DNA of 64,000 bases. It comes from Aeromonas veronii. Lineage in GTDB: Bacteria > Pseudomonadota > Gammaproteobacteria > Enterobacterales > Aeromonadaceae. Where the stretch lies: positions 3,649,501 through 3,713,500 of the forward strand of contig NZ_CP157875.1 in assembly GCF_040215105.1 (NCBI RefSeq), read 5' to 3'. The notes beneath the pieces are model-generated. The model made no database searches and was not told the origin of the DNA. It saw only the letters and a list, made by a program, of their open reading frames with translations. Position numbers and translations under genes: made by a program. Position 1 is the stretch's first letter. Each line of letters begins with the position of its first letter. Of this stretch, positions 45,537-58,900 are shown piece after piece.

Positions 45537-45676
45537 ATAAAAAAGGACCCGTCAAAGGTCCTTGTCCAGCGCCGTCTGCTATCCGTGCAGACCAGAAGGA
45601 GCATGTTCATCAAATGGGCGCCGGATCACTGTTGCACAGTTTTTCGACGTTTGCCAAGAAATAACCGCTCACTCGC
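45537..45676 (-). ncRNA. Candidate small RNA or attenuated leader upstream of the yhcH-family gene
   Basis: On the minus strand an extended -10 (TG, one base, TACGAT; plus coordinates 45683-45690) is followed about 140 bases later by an intrinsic terminator: GGACC / GGTCC-type stem at 45541-45562 and then TTTTTTATT. No protein gene lies between, and the yhcH-family start is 45 bases beyond the terminator. The transcript would be either a free small RNA or a leader whose terminator controls yhcH. It matches no RNA family I know. Confidence 0.35.
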
Positions 45677-45742
45677 CAGATGATCGTACCAGCTGAAACA
45701 ATATTATTCACTAGCGAATTGCCCCCGACTTTGACCAGACGC

Positions 45743-45771
45743 AAAAACGGGAGCATCTGCTCCCGTTTTTT
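45743..45771. terminator. Terminator of the acyltransferase gene
   Basis: AAAAACGGGAGCA / TGCTCCCGTTTTTT with a two-base loop, 19 bases past the minus-strand stop. Confidence 0.9.
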
Positions 45772-45789
45772 CTGTCCAACCAGCCTCAT

Positions 45790-46896
45790 TCAAGCCTTTT
45801 TGGCATTCTCGACCGGTTTCGCATACATCTGACGCCAGATGTGCTTGTACTCTTCTGGCACCTCTGACTGGCGGGTCAGGAAGGCGGTCTGCTCGATGGT
45901 ACTGGCCTTGCCAGGCACATCCGCCGCCAGATAGTTGCCGGGGAAGAGTCGATAGCTGCCCCAGATGGCCTTGTCGATCAGGGCGGCGAGTTCGTCCGGA
46001 TCGCTGAAGCCCTCGGTGATGGGGGCGCCGAAGGAGACATGAACCCGCCCCTTCTGGCCGACGATGCCGGCGACGATGCTCTCGATGTCCTCGAACTCCC
46101 CTTTCTCGTAGCTGCCGTTGACGGACTTCTCGTACAGCTCCCGCGCCTTGGCCTTGTCGGTGGGATCCAGCTCGTAGCTGATGCTGACCGGCACTATGTT
46201 GAGGCTGCGCATGTAGTCGACGAACTCGATCTTCTGCTTCTTGCCGTCCACGTAGAACATCTTGAGGATGGCGGGATCCGTCTTGTCATCCCCGTCCTTG
46301 GCGCGACCCTCTTTCTGGGCGATCCAGATGGAGTGCCCCTCGTGCACCGACTGGCCGATATAGGCCGACAGCTCCCCGAGCATCTTCATCATCTCCCGCG
46401 GCCCCTTGGCGGAGCGTTTGACGATGAAGCTCTTGTTGAGCTTCATCAGCTCGGTGGCGCAGGGCTTGCGCAGCAGGTTGTCACCGATGGCGATGCGCAC
46501 GGTATCGAAGCCGTGGGTGTGCAGCCCCCAGTTGACGAAGGCGGGATCCATGGCGATATCCCTGTGATTGGAGACGAACAGGTAGCCCTGCTCCTTCTTC
46601 AGGTGCTCGAGGCCGGAGAAGGTCACCCCCTGGGTGGAGGTCGCTATCATGCGGCTCATATAGCGGGTCACCCCCAGCTGCACCTGCCGCACCGTGGTCA
46701 CCTTGGCCCATTTGTGGCGCAGGAACTGGCGGATCAGCGGGCGAATGGCCCAGCCCAGCCAGCTCATCAGGGAGCCGAAACGGTATTTGGCGATGGCACC
46801 GATAAACTCATCATCCTGGATCAGTCGCTCGATGGCTGCCGGCACTTCGTCATCGCGATAGGGGCGAATGTCCGCGAATCTGTCTACGTCAGTCAC
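45790..46896 (-). CDS. PlsC-like 1-acyl-glycerol-3-phosphate acyltransferase family protein
   Basis: A 368-residue soluble or peripherally bound acyltransferase, GTG start at 46896. Motif I is FVSNHRDIAMDPAFVNWG, where the catalytic His is followed by Asp at +6 rather than the usual +5; motif II-like sequence is NKSFIVKRSAKGPREMMKML and motif III-like WIAQKEGRAKDGDDKTD (about 205-220, EGR). Motif IV-like IVPVSISYELDPTD follows. The family transfers acyl chains to lysophospholipids or glycerol phosphate. This larger subgroup is not characterised as far as I know. It is monocistronic with its own terminator. Confidence 0.85.
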   Translation of the reverse strand: MTDVDRFADIRPYRDDEVPAAIERLIQDDEFIGAIAKYRFGSLMSWLGWAIRPLIRQFLRHKWAKVTTVRQVQLGVTRYMSRMIATSTQGVTFSGLEHLKKEQGYLFVSNHRDIAMDPAFVNWGLHTHGFDTVRIAIGDNLLRKPCATELMKLNKSFIVKRSAKGPREMMKMLGELSAYIGQSVHEGHSIWIAQKEGRAKDGDDKTDPAILKMFYVDGKKQKIEFVDYMRSLNIVPVSISYELDPTDKAKARELYEKSVNGSYEKGEFEDIESIVAGIVGQKGRVHVSFGAPITEGFSDPDELAALIDKAIWGSYRLFPGNYLAADVPGKASTIEQTAFLTRQSEVPEEYKHIWRQMYAKPVENAKKA

Positions 46897-47053
46897 AATG
46901 TCAGCCTTGCATGTATGGGATCGCGGCCAGCAGCAGCTGGCCGGGCAAAAATTCAGGGCGCAATTTTACACGCTTTTGGGGTCAGGGGTATGAGCAGTGC
47001 ACAGATAGTGCGACCGATCCCGAAAAAGCCAGGATCGGGGCCTGCTTTCGGGC

Positions 47054-47605
47054 TTAAACCGCGGGATTGATCAGCGCCGTGAGGACGTGATCCTCCCAGC
47101 GGCCGTTGATCATCAGGTAATCCCGGGCATAGCCTTCCCGCTCGAAGCCGAGGCGCGCGAGCAGGGCGCCGCTGCGCTCATTCGCTGGCATGTAGCTCGC
47201 CATGACGCGGTGCAGGCCGAGCTCGCGAAACAGATGCTCGATAGCGGCGGCCACCACCTCCTGCATCAACCCCTGCCCTTCGTGGGCCTTGTCCACCGCA
47301 TAGCCGAGATGGCACGCTTTGAACATGCCCATCACGATGTGGGTGAAGTTGCAGGTGGCGAGCACCCGCTCCCCCTTGGGGTCGAGCGCCACCAGTTGCA
47401 GAGCGCTGCCATCGAAGAACTGGCTGTAGCCGTCCCGCAGCCGCAGGCGCCAGTGATCCAGGGTATAGAAACTCTCGTCCCGCGCGGGCTCCCAGGCCTG
47501 CAGATGGGTGCGATTGCGCAGATAGAAATCCAGCATCAGATCGGCCCGCTCCGGGGTCAGCACGGTCAGCCGGGTGCGGGCGGTCTGGATGACGGGCAGA
47601 CTCAT
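47054..47605 (-). CDS. rimJ: Ribosomal protein S5-alanine N-acetyltransferase RimJ
   Basis: A 183-residue GNAT. Alignment by eye with E. coli RimJ is strong in several places: LQAWEPARDESFYTLDHW, FKACHLGYAVDKAHEGQGLM (acetyl-CoA loop), RVMASYMPANERSGALLARL and GFEREGYARDYLMINGRWED followed by HVLTAL. It acetylates the N-terminal Ala of S5. GGGAG precedes the ATG by five bases. Its start overlaps the stop of the upstream GNAT gene by four bases. Confidence 0.92.
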   Translation of the reverse strand: MSLPVIQTARTRLTVLTPERADLMLDFYLRNRTHLQAWEPARDESFYTLDHWRLRLRDGYSQFFDGSALQLVALDPKGERVLATCNFTHIVMGMFKACHLGYAVDKAHEGQGLMQEVVAAAIEHLFRELGLHRVMASYMPANERSGALLARLGFEREGYARDYLMINGRWEDHVLTALINPAV

Positions 47606-48159
47606 GGATGCTCCCGCTGGCGCAGCCAGTCGTCCCGCAAGAGGCCATAGTGGACGTGATCCACCACCCTGTCGGCCAACCGCTCGGCGCGGCGGATGAT
47701 CCCCTCCTGCTCCATGCCAAGCCGCTCGCACACAGCCCTGCTGGCATCGTTCTCGGTGGCGGCGCTGATCTCCACCTTCTCCATCCCCATCTCCTCGAAG
47801 GCGTGGTGGATCATCGCCTGGCAGGCCCGGGTGATGATGCCGTTGCCCTGCCAGCGCTCCGCCAGCCAGTAGCCGATGGTGACCTTGCCGAGGGCGGCAT
47901 CGATCTGGTTGTAGCCGATGACCCCCACCACCTCCCCCTGATACTCGATGGCGGTGGTGAGCCCCTCGCCGCGGGCGAACTTCTCGATGGCGTGGCGAAT
48001 GAAGGTGGCCGTGTCGGCCGGTTGCTGGATATAGGGCACCCAGGGCAGCCATTGGGTCAGGTAGTCGCGGTTGCGCTGGCAGAGGCCGAACAGCTCGCTG
48101 GCCATATCGGGCTGCAGAAACAGCAGCGACAGCTCATCATCCAGTTGCCATGAAAACAT
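47602..48159 (-). CDS. GNAT family N-acetyltransferase (RimL-like)
   Basis: A 185-residue GNAT related to RimL/YdaF-type enzymes. LTQWLPWVPYI near 34-44 and GYWLAERWQGNGIITRACQAM (split: IGYWLAERWQGNGI then the CoA-binding helix) are typical, as is AATENDASRAVCERLGMEQEG. The substrate could be a ribosomal protein N-terminus or another alpha-amine. It is the first gene of a two-GNAT operon (ATGA overlap with rimJ). Confidence 0.88.
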   Translation of the reverse strand: MFSWQLDDELSLLFLQPDMASELFGLCQRNRDYLTQWLPWVPYIQQPADTATFIRHAIEKFARGEGLTTAIEYQGEVVGVIGYNQIDAALGKVTIGYWLAERWQGNGIITRACQAMIHHAFEEMGMEKVEISAATENDASRAVCERLGMEQEGIIRRAERLADRVVDHVHYGLLRDDWLRQREHP

Positions 48160-50279
<2,120 letters not shown>

Positions 50280-50307
50280 TCCCGTCCCAAGGGATTGACT
50301 CACTCAG

Positions 50308-50333
50308 GCGCCGGACTTGTCCGGCGCTTTTCT
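50308..50333 (+). terminator. Terminator of ahyB
   Basis: GCGCCGGAC / GTCCGGCGC with a two-base loop and TTTTCTTTT, 28 bases after the stop; may also serve the converging LysR gene. Confidence 0.88.
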
Positions 50334-50352
50334 TTTGGCTCTCAGCTGGTGC

Positions 50353-51246
50353 TCAGCGCCCCGCCCAGCGCCTGGCCAGGGTGCGGGCAGCCTCCAGTAC
50401 CCGCTCCTTCTCCCGGTTCGGTCGCTTGCCGCTGCGCCAGGCCATCATCACGTCCCAGTGATCCGGCGGCAAATCCACCACATCGAGCTGCACCAGGCGG
50501 CCGAACTCCAGATCCCGGCTGATGGCGAGCGCCGGCATCAGGGTGATGAAACCGTGCTCCAGTGCCAGCTCCCGCGCCGCGCTGGCGGGCTGGATGGCAT
50601 GCAGCGGGCTCGCCACCTGGCGCAGCAGCCGCAGCTGCAGGATCAGCTCGTCGCAACCTGTGCCCCATTGCTGGGGGGCCAGCCGCTCGTTGGCAATGTC
50701 CTGCAGGGTCAATCCCTGCTTGCCTGCCAGCGGGTGACCGGCGCTGGCCACGGCGATGATGGGGGAGCGATAGAGCAGCTCGAGCTGGATGCCGGCGATG
50801 GCGGGGCATTTCAAGATGAAGCCCACATCGGTCTCACCGGTCAGCAGCTCCTGCATGATGACGCCGGAGTGATCCGTGTTGCAGCGGATCTCGAACGCCT
50901 CGTCCACCAGGGCCAGCAGCAGTGGCCCGAAAACCACGGTGGTGAGGGACGGCAGACAGGACAACTTGATGCGTGGCAGGGCGGGCGCCCCCTGCATTGC
51001 CAGCCGCCCTCCCTCCAGGGCGCTGAGGGCCGCGCTCGCGGCGGGCAGGAACTGCTCGCAGGCCGGGGTCGGGGCCGCGCCCCGGCGATGACGGAAGAAC
51101 AGGGGCTGTCCCAGCGCCTGTTCCAGCACGGCGATCCGCTGGCTGACCATGGGTTGGGACCAGCCGCGAATGGCGGCGACCTTGCTGAAGCTGCCACGGT
51201 TGGCCACATCCAGCAGCAATTGCAGATCATCGAGGGTCATAGCCAT
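50353..51246 (-). CDS. LysR-family transcriptional regulator
   Basis: About 297 residues. The N-terminal winged helix-turn-helix (MTLDDLQLLLDVANRGSFSK, then QPMVSQRIAVLEQALGQPLF) is standard for LysR; the effector domain spans about 90-290. The start at 51246 (MAMTLDDL) or 51240 is preferred over an upstream codon that would add residues without similarity. It is divergent from mdtH, and in the space between lies a dyad ATATAG-N17-CTATAT at 51265-51293 that could be its operator. The likely target is itself and/or mdtH; the inducer is unknown. Confidence 0.9.
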   Translation of the reverse strand: MAMTLDDLQLLLDVANRGSFSKVAAIRGWSQPMVSQRIAVLEQALGQPLFFRHRRGAAPTPACEQFLPAASAALSALEGGRLAMQGAPALPRIKLSCLPSLTTVVFGPLLLALVDEAFEIRCNTDHSGVIMQELLTGETDVGFILKCPAIAGIQLELLYRSPIIAVASAGHPLAGKQGLTLQDIANERLAPQQWGTGCDELILQLRLLRQVASPLHAIQPASAARELALEHGFITLMPALAISRDLEFGRLVQLDVVDLPPDHWDVMMAWRSGKRPNREKERVLEAARTLARRWAGR

Positions 51247-51453
51247 AACAAAATCCAATATGAAATATAGCCAGTTGTCGGCTACCACTATATCTGGCCC
51301 CCTTCCAGAATAGCAGTATCAAATGTCATGAAATGGCCACAGCGCCGCCGAGCCAGGGACTTATCTTCGTCCTTGGCTCTGTTTGGTGACGGCGCCATTC
51401 AGGCAACACACACCATAAATACAATATTCGATGCAGTAGAGGTTCTAAGGGTC

Positions 51454-52647
51454 ATGGTTGAGCGGGCAAGGCGGTTGGGGCGGTGGTTCTTGGCATTGGA
51501 TTCCCTCTTGGTGATCCTGGGGTTCTTCGTGGTCATGCCCATGATCAGCCTGCGCTTCGTGGATCAACTCGGCTGGGCAGCCGGCGTGGTCGGACTGGCG
51601 CTGGGGTTGCGTCAGCTGACTCAGCAGGGGCTGGGGGTCTTTGGTGGCTCCCTTGCCGACAAGTTCGGCGCCCGCCCCCTCATCGTCTGCGGCATGCTGC
51701 TGCGCGCAGCCGGCTTTGCCAGCCTGGCCTATGCCCAGACAGGGCTGGATCTGATCCTCTCCTGCGTCATCTCCGGGCTCGGCGGCTGCCTGTTCGATCC
51801 CCCCCGCGCGGCCCTGGTGATCAAGTTCACCCGTCCCCGGGAGCGGGGCCGCTACATCTCATTGCTGATGATGCTGGAGAGTGCCGGCGCCGTGGCCGGG
51901 GCCCTGCTCGGCAGTTGGCTGCTCAACTTCGATTTCGAGTACGTCTGTCTGCTGGGAGCCGGGCTTTTCGTCTGCGCGGCCCTCTGCAACCTGCTGATCC
52001 TGCCCGCCTACAAGCTCTCACTGCGGCCCACCCCGATCCGGGCAGGTCTCGGCCAGGTACTGGCGGACAAGGCCTTCTGCCGAGTGGTGCTGGTTCTGAG
52101 CGGCTACTACGCGCTCTGGGTGCAGGTGATGCTGATCTTCCCCATCCTGGTCAAGCAGATGGCGGGCACCACCACGGCGGTGGGCTGGATGTACACCCTG
52201 GAGACCGCCATCTCCCTGACCCTGCTCTATCCCCTTGCCCGCTATGGGGAGCGCCATTTCAAGCTGGAGAATCGCTTGATGGCCGGGGTACTGCTGATGA
52301 CCGCCGGCATCGGACTGGTGGCCTTCGCCACCACCCTGCCCGCCGTCTTCATGCTGCTGGCCTGTTTCTATCTCGGCATCGTCATCGCCGAGCCGGCACG
52401 GGAGACCCTCATGACCAAGCTTGCTCAGCCGGGGGCCCGTGGCAGCTACATGGGCTTCAGCCGGCTGGGACTGGCGCTCGGCGGCATGACCGGCTATGTC
52501 AGCGGCGGCGCCCTGCACGACTACGCCAATGCCCAGGGCCAACCCTGGCTGCCCTGGCTGGTGCTGGGCACCGTCGGCATCATCACCTTCCTGCTGCTGG
52601 TCAGCTGCTTCCAGCGCGGCTCCCGCCTCGCCAGCATCAGCGCCTAG
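51454..52647 (+). CDS. mdtH: MFS multidrug transporter MdtH
   Basis: A 397-residue 12-TM transporter. [40 protein letters not shown] and [14 protein letters not shown] (motif A) match E. coli MdtH closely, as do [16 protein letters not shown] and EPARETL near the end. The start at 51454 ([11 protein letters not shown]) gives a length similar to E. coli (402); the frame is open to 51328 but without similarity. mdtH and rimJ are neighbours in E. coli; here ahyB and the LysR gene separate them. MdtH confers norfloxacin and enoxacin tolerance on overexpression in E. coli. Confidence 0.92.
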   Translation: MVERARRLGRWFLALDSLLVILGFFVVMPMISLRFVDQLGWAAGVVGLALGLRQLTQQGLGVFGGSLADKFGARPLIVCGMLLRAAGFASLAYAQTGLDLILSCVISGLGGCLFDPPRAALVIKFTRPRERGRYISLLMMLESAGAVAGALLGSWLLNFDFEYVCLLGAGLFVCAALCNLLILPAYKLSLRPTPIRAGLGQVLADKAFCRVVLVLSGYYALWVQVMLIFPILVKQMAGTTTAVGWMYTLETAISLTLLYPLARYGERHFKLENRLMAGVLLMTAGIGLVAFATTLPAVFMLLACFYLGIVIAEPARETLMTKLAQPGARGSYMGFSRLGLALGGMTGYVSGGALHDYANAQGQPWLPWLVLGTVGIITFLLLVSCFQRGSRLASISA

Positions 52648-52861
52648 GCCCGCAAGACAAACACGTCATCATATCGATATGAGCAGGGGGTCGGTTTATA
52701 CCACCCGGCCCCCTGTTGTTATCCGCTCGTCCATCGCTGAGCACCCCAGGGGTACCAACACTCATCCGCGCTCACCGTCAACCTCCCCTGCATCTTCGGA
52801 TAAGGTCGGGATTGCAACCATGACCGCCGTTGACTGCTCCCCTCATCAAGCCAGCCCATAA
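52648..52861. other. Intergenic region between mdtH and the adhesin gene
   Basis: No gene or RNA is recognised between these converging genes. A mdtH terminator was not obvious. Confidence 0.4.
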
Positions 52862-52891
52862 AAAAAGCGGCAGATTGCTCTGCCGCTTTTT
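52862..52891 (-). terminator. Terminator of the giant adhesin gene
   Basis: AAAAAGCGGCAG / CTGCCGCTTTTT with a six-base loop, 17 bases after the minus-strand stop; T run on both strands. Confidence 0.9.
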
Positions 52892-52907
52892 GTTCCACCC
52901 GAGAAGG

Positions 52908-55900
52908 TTACTTGTCGATATCCAACATATTGTTTTGCAACATGAAGTCGATGACCTGGTTGGCCGTGGTGCCGGAGCCACCGGTCAGGGTATCGAAGGT
53001 GTGGTTCGTCAGCACTATCTCCTGCGTCACCGGTGCAGTGCTGTTCTCCTTGACCTGCAGATGCACCCCTTCGCTGTCCTGGAACACCGAGAGCAGGCTC
53101 TTGAGCGAACTTTCGTTCTTGCTGCCATCGCTATCCAGCAGATCGCTGAGATCCAGCTTGTCCCCTTCGGCCTTGGAGAAATCGGTGACATAGTCCTTGG
53201 TCACAATGCCGGGGGTCGTGTCACCCTTCTGCCAGACGAAGGTATCGGCGCCGGCATCCCCGGTCAGGATGTCGTTGCCAAGCCCCCCACGCAGGATGTC
53301 ATTGCCCAGACCGCCGCTCAGCAGATCATTGCCAGCGCCACCGTCGAGGTTGTCGTTGCCGCTCCCGCCATAGAGGGTGTCGTTGCCACTCTCGCCGAAC
53401 AGGTTGTCGTCACCGCTACCGCCAAACAGGATGTCATTACCGGCCCCGCCGTACAGGAAGTCATTGCCACCCTGACCGAACAGGATGTCGTTGCCATCCC
53501 CACCCAGCAGCACATCCGCCTTGTCATTGGCCGAAGACTGGTCAAAGTCGCTGGCATGCTCCTGAATATAGCGATGTACGTCGGCATCCAGCACATCGCT
53601 GCGGCCCAGCTGCGCCGCCACATAGCTCTTGATGGCGGCATAGCCTTCCCCGTTGATGCCGGCAAAGTGCACCGCATCGCCAAACAGGATGTCATCGCCG
53701 GCCCCGCCATCGAAGCGGTCGGCTCCCGGCAGATTGTTCACCGAGGTGCCGAGGATGGCGTTGGCCAGATCCGAGGCGTTGACCCCGGTCTTGAGCACGC
53801 CGTCTGAGTCGTAAGACTTCAGGTCATTGGTGGAGATGTTTGCCCCCAGCCCGATGGCCTCGACGGTCACTCCCATCCCGGTCAGTAGCCCGAAGCCCGC
53901 TACCGAGTTGTTGATGGTGGTAGTGGTCGAATCCTGCCCGTTACCGCCAAGGGTCGAGTAGGTATAGCCACCCTTGCCGTCTGCACGCATATAGCCAATC
54001 GCAGAACCAGCGGCATATACCCGCCCATTGCTATCGATGATGGTATAGCCATTGGCGGTATAAACCTTCCCAACAACATAATTACCACCGAGAACCGTAT
54101 TCAGATAAACGTCATTGCTGCTCCCCGAGTAATTCAATACACGAGGGTTGCTGCCTTCACTATCCAGGTAATAGGTCGGCTTGCCATCGGTAATGAAGTA
54201 GGTCAGGTTCTTGGCATTGGTGTTGCTCTGTACGGTCGAGCTGTTGAACCAGTTGGCCGTGGTTTTGAACACATCCTCGTAGTTGGTGCCACCGCCGTTG
54301 TTGCTGCTGCCATCCATGCTGTCAAGGATGGTCTGCAGCTGGCTCAGGGCATTGGCATCCTTGAGGTTCACGCTGACCGACTTGTTGGCCAGGGTATCGA
54401 AGTCCACCAGGAAGATATTGACCTTGCCCGCCCCTTCCGTGCCGGCACTGTTCTTCAGGCTGGCGAAGACCTGGGCCAGCTGGTTCTTGATGGTGTTCAT
54501 GGCATCGGTGCCGATACTGCCGGAGCTGTCGACCATGAAGGCGATATTGTAGTTCTGGCCCGACAGCACCACGCTGCCATCCAGATCCCCCACCACGATA
54601 TTGTGCTCGCTGCCAAAGGTCCGGTTCTGGTCGCCCGGCTCCCCTTCGGTGGCGTTGAAGTAGCTCAAACGGATGCTGTCATCGTCGGTGGCCGAGCTGG
54701 TCTGATCGGTCCCCACTTCCTTGGCGATGGCCTCGACCTTGAGATCAACCTGGCCGGCACTGGCACCGGGGACGCGCAGAGTCAGCCCGGTCAGCTTCAC
54801 ATCCAGTGCACTGGCGCTCCACAGGCCATTGCCGGCGATCAGGGTGATCTTGCCATCAGCGCCTGCGGTACCCAGCAGTTGGGCGCCGTTATAGAGCTGT
54901 GTCCCCTGTGGCATGCCGGTCAGCACCAGGCTGTCGAACACTTCGCTGCCATCTCTGTCACTCAAAGAGGCCGTCAGCTCCACCGGATAGTCGACCACGC
55001 TCGGCTGCACCAGCGTCAGCGCCCCCGTATCCTGGTTGATCTGGTAGATGCCGTCAGCGAACTGGACATACTCGATGTCGTGCAGCGCCTTGGTGACCCC
55101 GCCCCCCTTCTCCGTCACCGAGAAATCGAACCAGCGATCATTGGTCGAGAAGCCACTGCCCTTCTTGATGGCGTAATCCGCACGGTTACCCGTCAGGACG
55201 GCGATATCAGTACCGGCACCACCATAGAGACCATCGTTGCCAAGGCCGGACACCAGCACATCGTTGCCATCGCCACCATAGAGGGAATCCCCCTGGGCTG
55301 CGTTACCGCCGACCAGAATGTCATTGCCCCCCTGACCATAGAGCAGGTCGCCACCACCGTGAGTGCTGACGATATAGTCGTTGCCACTGTTGCCAAGTAC
55401 CTGTTCCTGACCACTGCTGCTATCGGTCAGCGAGTTGGTGATGCCAAAGGCCGTCTTGTTGAAGTTGCCGGACTGGAATTGCTCCGTCGTGATACTCGCA
55501 CTCGGGAAGCTCAGGTTGTAAAGCGGTATGCCGTTACCGGTCAGGGTCAGGTTGACCGTCGGCTTGTCCGCCACGGCCGCCACATCGATCACCAGCTTGC
55601 CACTGTTGCTGAGGTTGGCGCCATCGCTGACCTGATAGCTGAAGCTGGCGTAATCCCCCTGCTTGTTGCCGGTCGAGGTGCCGTTGCCATTGGCCGCAAT
55701 CGTGCTCGATTCATTGAGCCCGGGCACGAAGCGCAGATGGCCGGTATCGATGTCGCTGTAGGAGATCAGATCCCCCGCTTTCACGGCGACCCACTGACCC
55801 GCGGCGTTGAGGTATTCCAGCTTACCGTTGAGGGGCAGAGTGCCTATCTTCACGCTCAGATCGCTGTTCGCCTGATCGTCGCTGGCACCAAACTGGGCCC

Positions 55901-58900
55901 ACTTCAGCACCTGAGGCTGATCTTCCAGCCCTGAGCTGTAACCACCTGCTGCGGTCGGCGCGCGATCATTGTCTGTGATGGTGCCCGTGCCCGTCTGTCC
56001 ACCTATGGTGACCGACAGGGTCTCGTTTGCCTCGACCAGACGATCGTCCAGAGTCGGAATGGTCACCGTGAAGCCGGATACGCCGGCAGGAACAGTGATC
56101 TTGCCGGTCGCGCTGTTGTAGGTCACCCCATTGCTGAACTGCGCCGTTCCCCAGTCGAGGCTGGAGGCCGGGTTGGCACCACTGCCCTGGATGGCGAAGT
56201 CATACTGAGTCGCCTCCTGGGTTGCATCAGACAGGATCACCCGGTGACTCAGGTTGCTGCCTTCGGTCACGTTCTCGCTGGAGACCGACTGCACTATGGG
56301 AGTGAACAGCGGCTTGGTGGCAAACGACCCTATGCTGCCATCGCCATCCCCATCCACTGCCTTGAACTGGAAGTCGATATCCCCATCGCCCAGCGGCTTG
56401 GACATATTCTGGTACTGGAAGAACTCCCACTTGCCGGTCGCCGGAGTGAACTCCAGACGGAACACCAGGGTGCCATCACTGGTCTTGCCAACCAGGGTAT
56501 TGGCCGATTCCAGCGTCGTGGTGATTGCCTTGCCGGTGGCCGTGGTCAACCCGGTTTCGGTTGTGCCGACCAGCTGCATCGCGCCCTTGCCATCGGCTCC
56601 CCACTGGGGTGTGACGCTACCCGAGCCGTAGGCGATGGCCTGAGCCGAACTGGCACCGAGGAACTCGATGCTCTTGACGGTGAAGTCACTGTTGTCCGAA
56701 GTGTTGGTATTGCCGTTGTTGGTGGCCTTGATCACCATGGTGTCGAAGCCGCCCTGTTGCACCTGGAAGTTGCCGGCATAGTCGCCGCCAGAGACATTGG
56801 AGCTGAAGGTCTGAGTGCCGATCAGCACGCCACCGCGGTAGAACTCCACCACACCGCTCTCCAGCTCGCCACCGAACATCTGGCTGAATTGAATATTGGC
56901 GCCGTAGGCGACCTTGCCCGCATCCAGCTTGATGATCAGTTGCTCGGAAGCCGAAGTGCCATTGGCGAAGTGACGGAAATCGATCTCGTTGGCGATGTTG
57001 TGATAGGGGGCAGCCACACTGGAAACCCCCAACCCAGCGCTGGAGCCATTGACATTCGCGGCAACCAGGGTCGAGTCGGTCGCCGACTTGAAGCCCAGAG
57101 CCGTGATGGTAAAGCCCGTCATCCCCACAGAGTTCTGATTGCCGCTGTATTTGGTCAGATCGAACACACCCGTCAGGGCGGCCGGGATATCCGTCTTGGT
57201 GACAGACACGGCGGCGGAATCCCCCGCTATCGGCGAGTCATCCTCTATCGAGATGGGCAGGTTCCCCGTAGTGGTCGCCTTGCCATCCAACACCGTCACA
57301 CCAACCTGGAAGTTGAGCACATCCTCACTGCCCTTGACCGGGTGATCAAGCGGTGCCTTGAGGGTCACGTCATAGCTCCAGTCACCCTTGCTGCCACCGG
57401 TCGGCGCCGTCAGCTTGACGTCGATGATCGCCTTGTAGTCAGCACCGCCCAGTGTGCCGGTATACCCGGTCAGTACCTTGGTTGCGGCATTCCAGCTCCA
57501 CTGCACCGCAGCACCGCCGGATGTCAGACCGGTCGGCCCATTCAGACTGACGGTCAGTACGTCCTGACTGTCGACATCGCCAACGGTGATCTTGCCGCTC
57601 GCAACCACACTGTTGGTGGTATCGCTGCTACCCGCCGTATCAGCAATACCGCCGACAAGGCCTTCTTCGGATACCACGGCTCCCTTGTCGATGCTCAGCG
57701 TCGGCGCATCGTTGGTGCCAGTGATGGTGACCGAGACGATATGGCTGGTGCCATCAGCACTCTTGACGGTGAAGGTCTCGACCTTGGTCTCGCCCTGGCC
57801 CAGGTACTGCACCTTGCTGTTGTCGACGTTGTAGCTCCAGGTCCCGCCTTCGGTGATGGAGAGGCTGCCCAGCGCACCCGCGCTCGGGGTACCACTGCCC
57901 GCCACGAATTTCGCCTGCCCCAGATCTGCATCGCTGATGGTCAGCACGCCGCTGTCGCTCAGCTTGCCGCCGCTCACGTTCAGATCCTCGGTCACCGCCC
58001 CCAGGTCATCCCCTGCCACCACGGCACCATCGTTCACGCCGGTGATGGTGATGGTGACGATGTGGGTGGTGCCATCCACCGACTTCACGGTGAAGCTTTC
58101 AATACGCGTCTCGCCCAGCCCCAGGTACTGCACCTTGCTGTTGTCGACGTTGTAGCTCCAGGTCCCGCCTTCGGTGATGGAGAGGCTGCCCAGCGCACCC
58201 GCGCTCGGGGTGCCGCTGCCCGCCACGAATTTGGCCTGCCCCAGATCTGCATCGCTGATGGTCAGCACACCGCTGTCGCTCAGCTTGCCGCCGGTCACGT
58301 TCAGATCTTCGGTCACCGTCCCCAGGTCATCCCCCGCGACCACAGCACCATCGTTCACGCCGGTGATGGTGATGGTGACGGTGTGGGTGGAGCCATCCAC
58401 CGACTTCACGGTGAAGCTTTCAATACGCGTCTCGCCCAGCCCCAGGTACTGCACCTTGCTGTTGTCGACGTTGTAGGTCCAGGCACCGCCTTCGGTGATG
58501 GAGAGGCTGCCCAGCGCACCCGCGCTCGGGGTGCCGCTGCCCGCCACGAATTTGGCCTGCCCCAGATCTGCATCGCTGATGGTCAGCACACCGCTGTCGC
58601 TCAGCTTGCCGCCGGTCACGTTCAGATCTTCGGTCACCGTCCCCAGGTCATCCCCCGCGACCACAGCACCATCGTTCACGCCGGTGATGGTGATGGTGAC
58701 GGTGTGCTCGGTGCCATCCAGGCTCTTGACCACAAAGGTCTCGACCTTGGTTTCACCTTCGCCCAGGTACTGCACGTCGCCATTCGCCACGTTGTAAGTC
58801 CAGGCACCATCGGCATCAATGGTCAGGCTGCCCAGTGCACCCGCGCTCGGGGTGCCATTGCCAGCAATGAACTTGGCTTCATCCGCCCCGTCCACGTCAG

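Noticed and set aside
45524..45610. Leader-peptide ORF starting MNMLLLVCTDS overlapping the orphan terminator upstream of the yhcH-family gene
   Set aside because: No ribosome-binding site and no run of a regulatory amino acid; open by chance.
54603..55934. 443-codon plus-strand ORF opposite the adhesin
   Set aside because: Antisense to the vWFA/RTX part of the adhesin, which has clear motifs on the minus strand.
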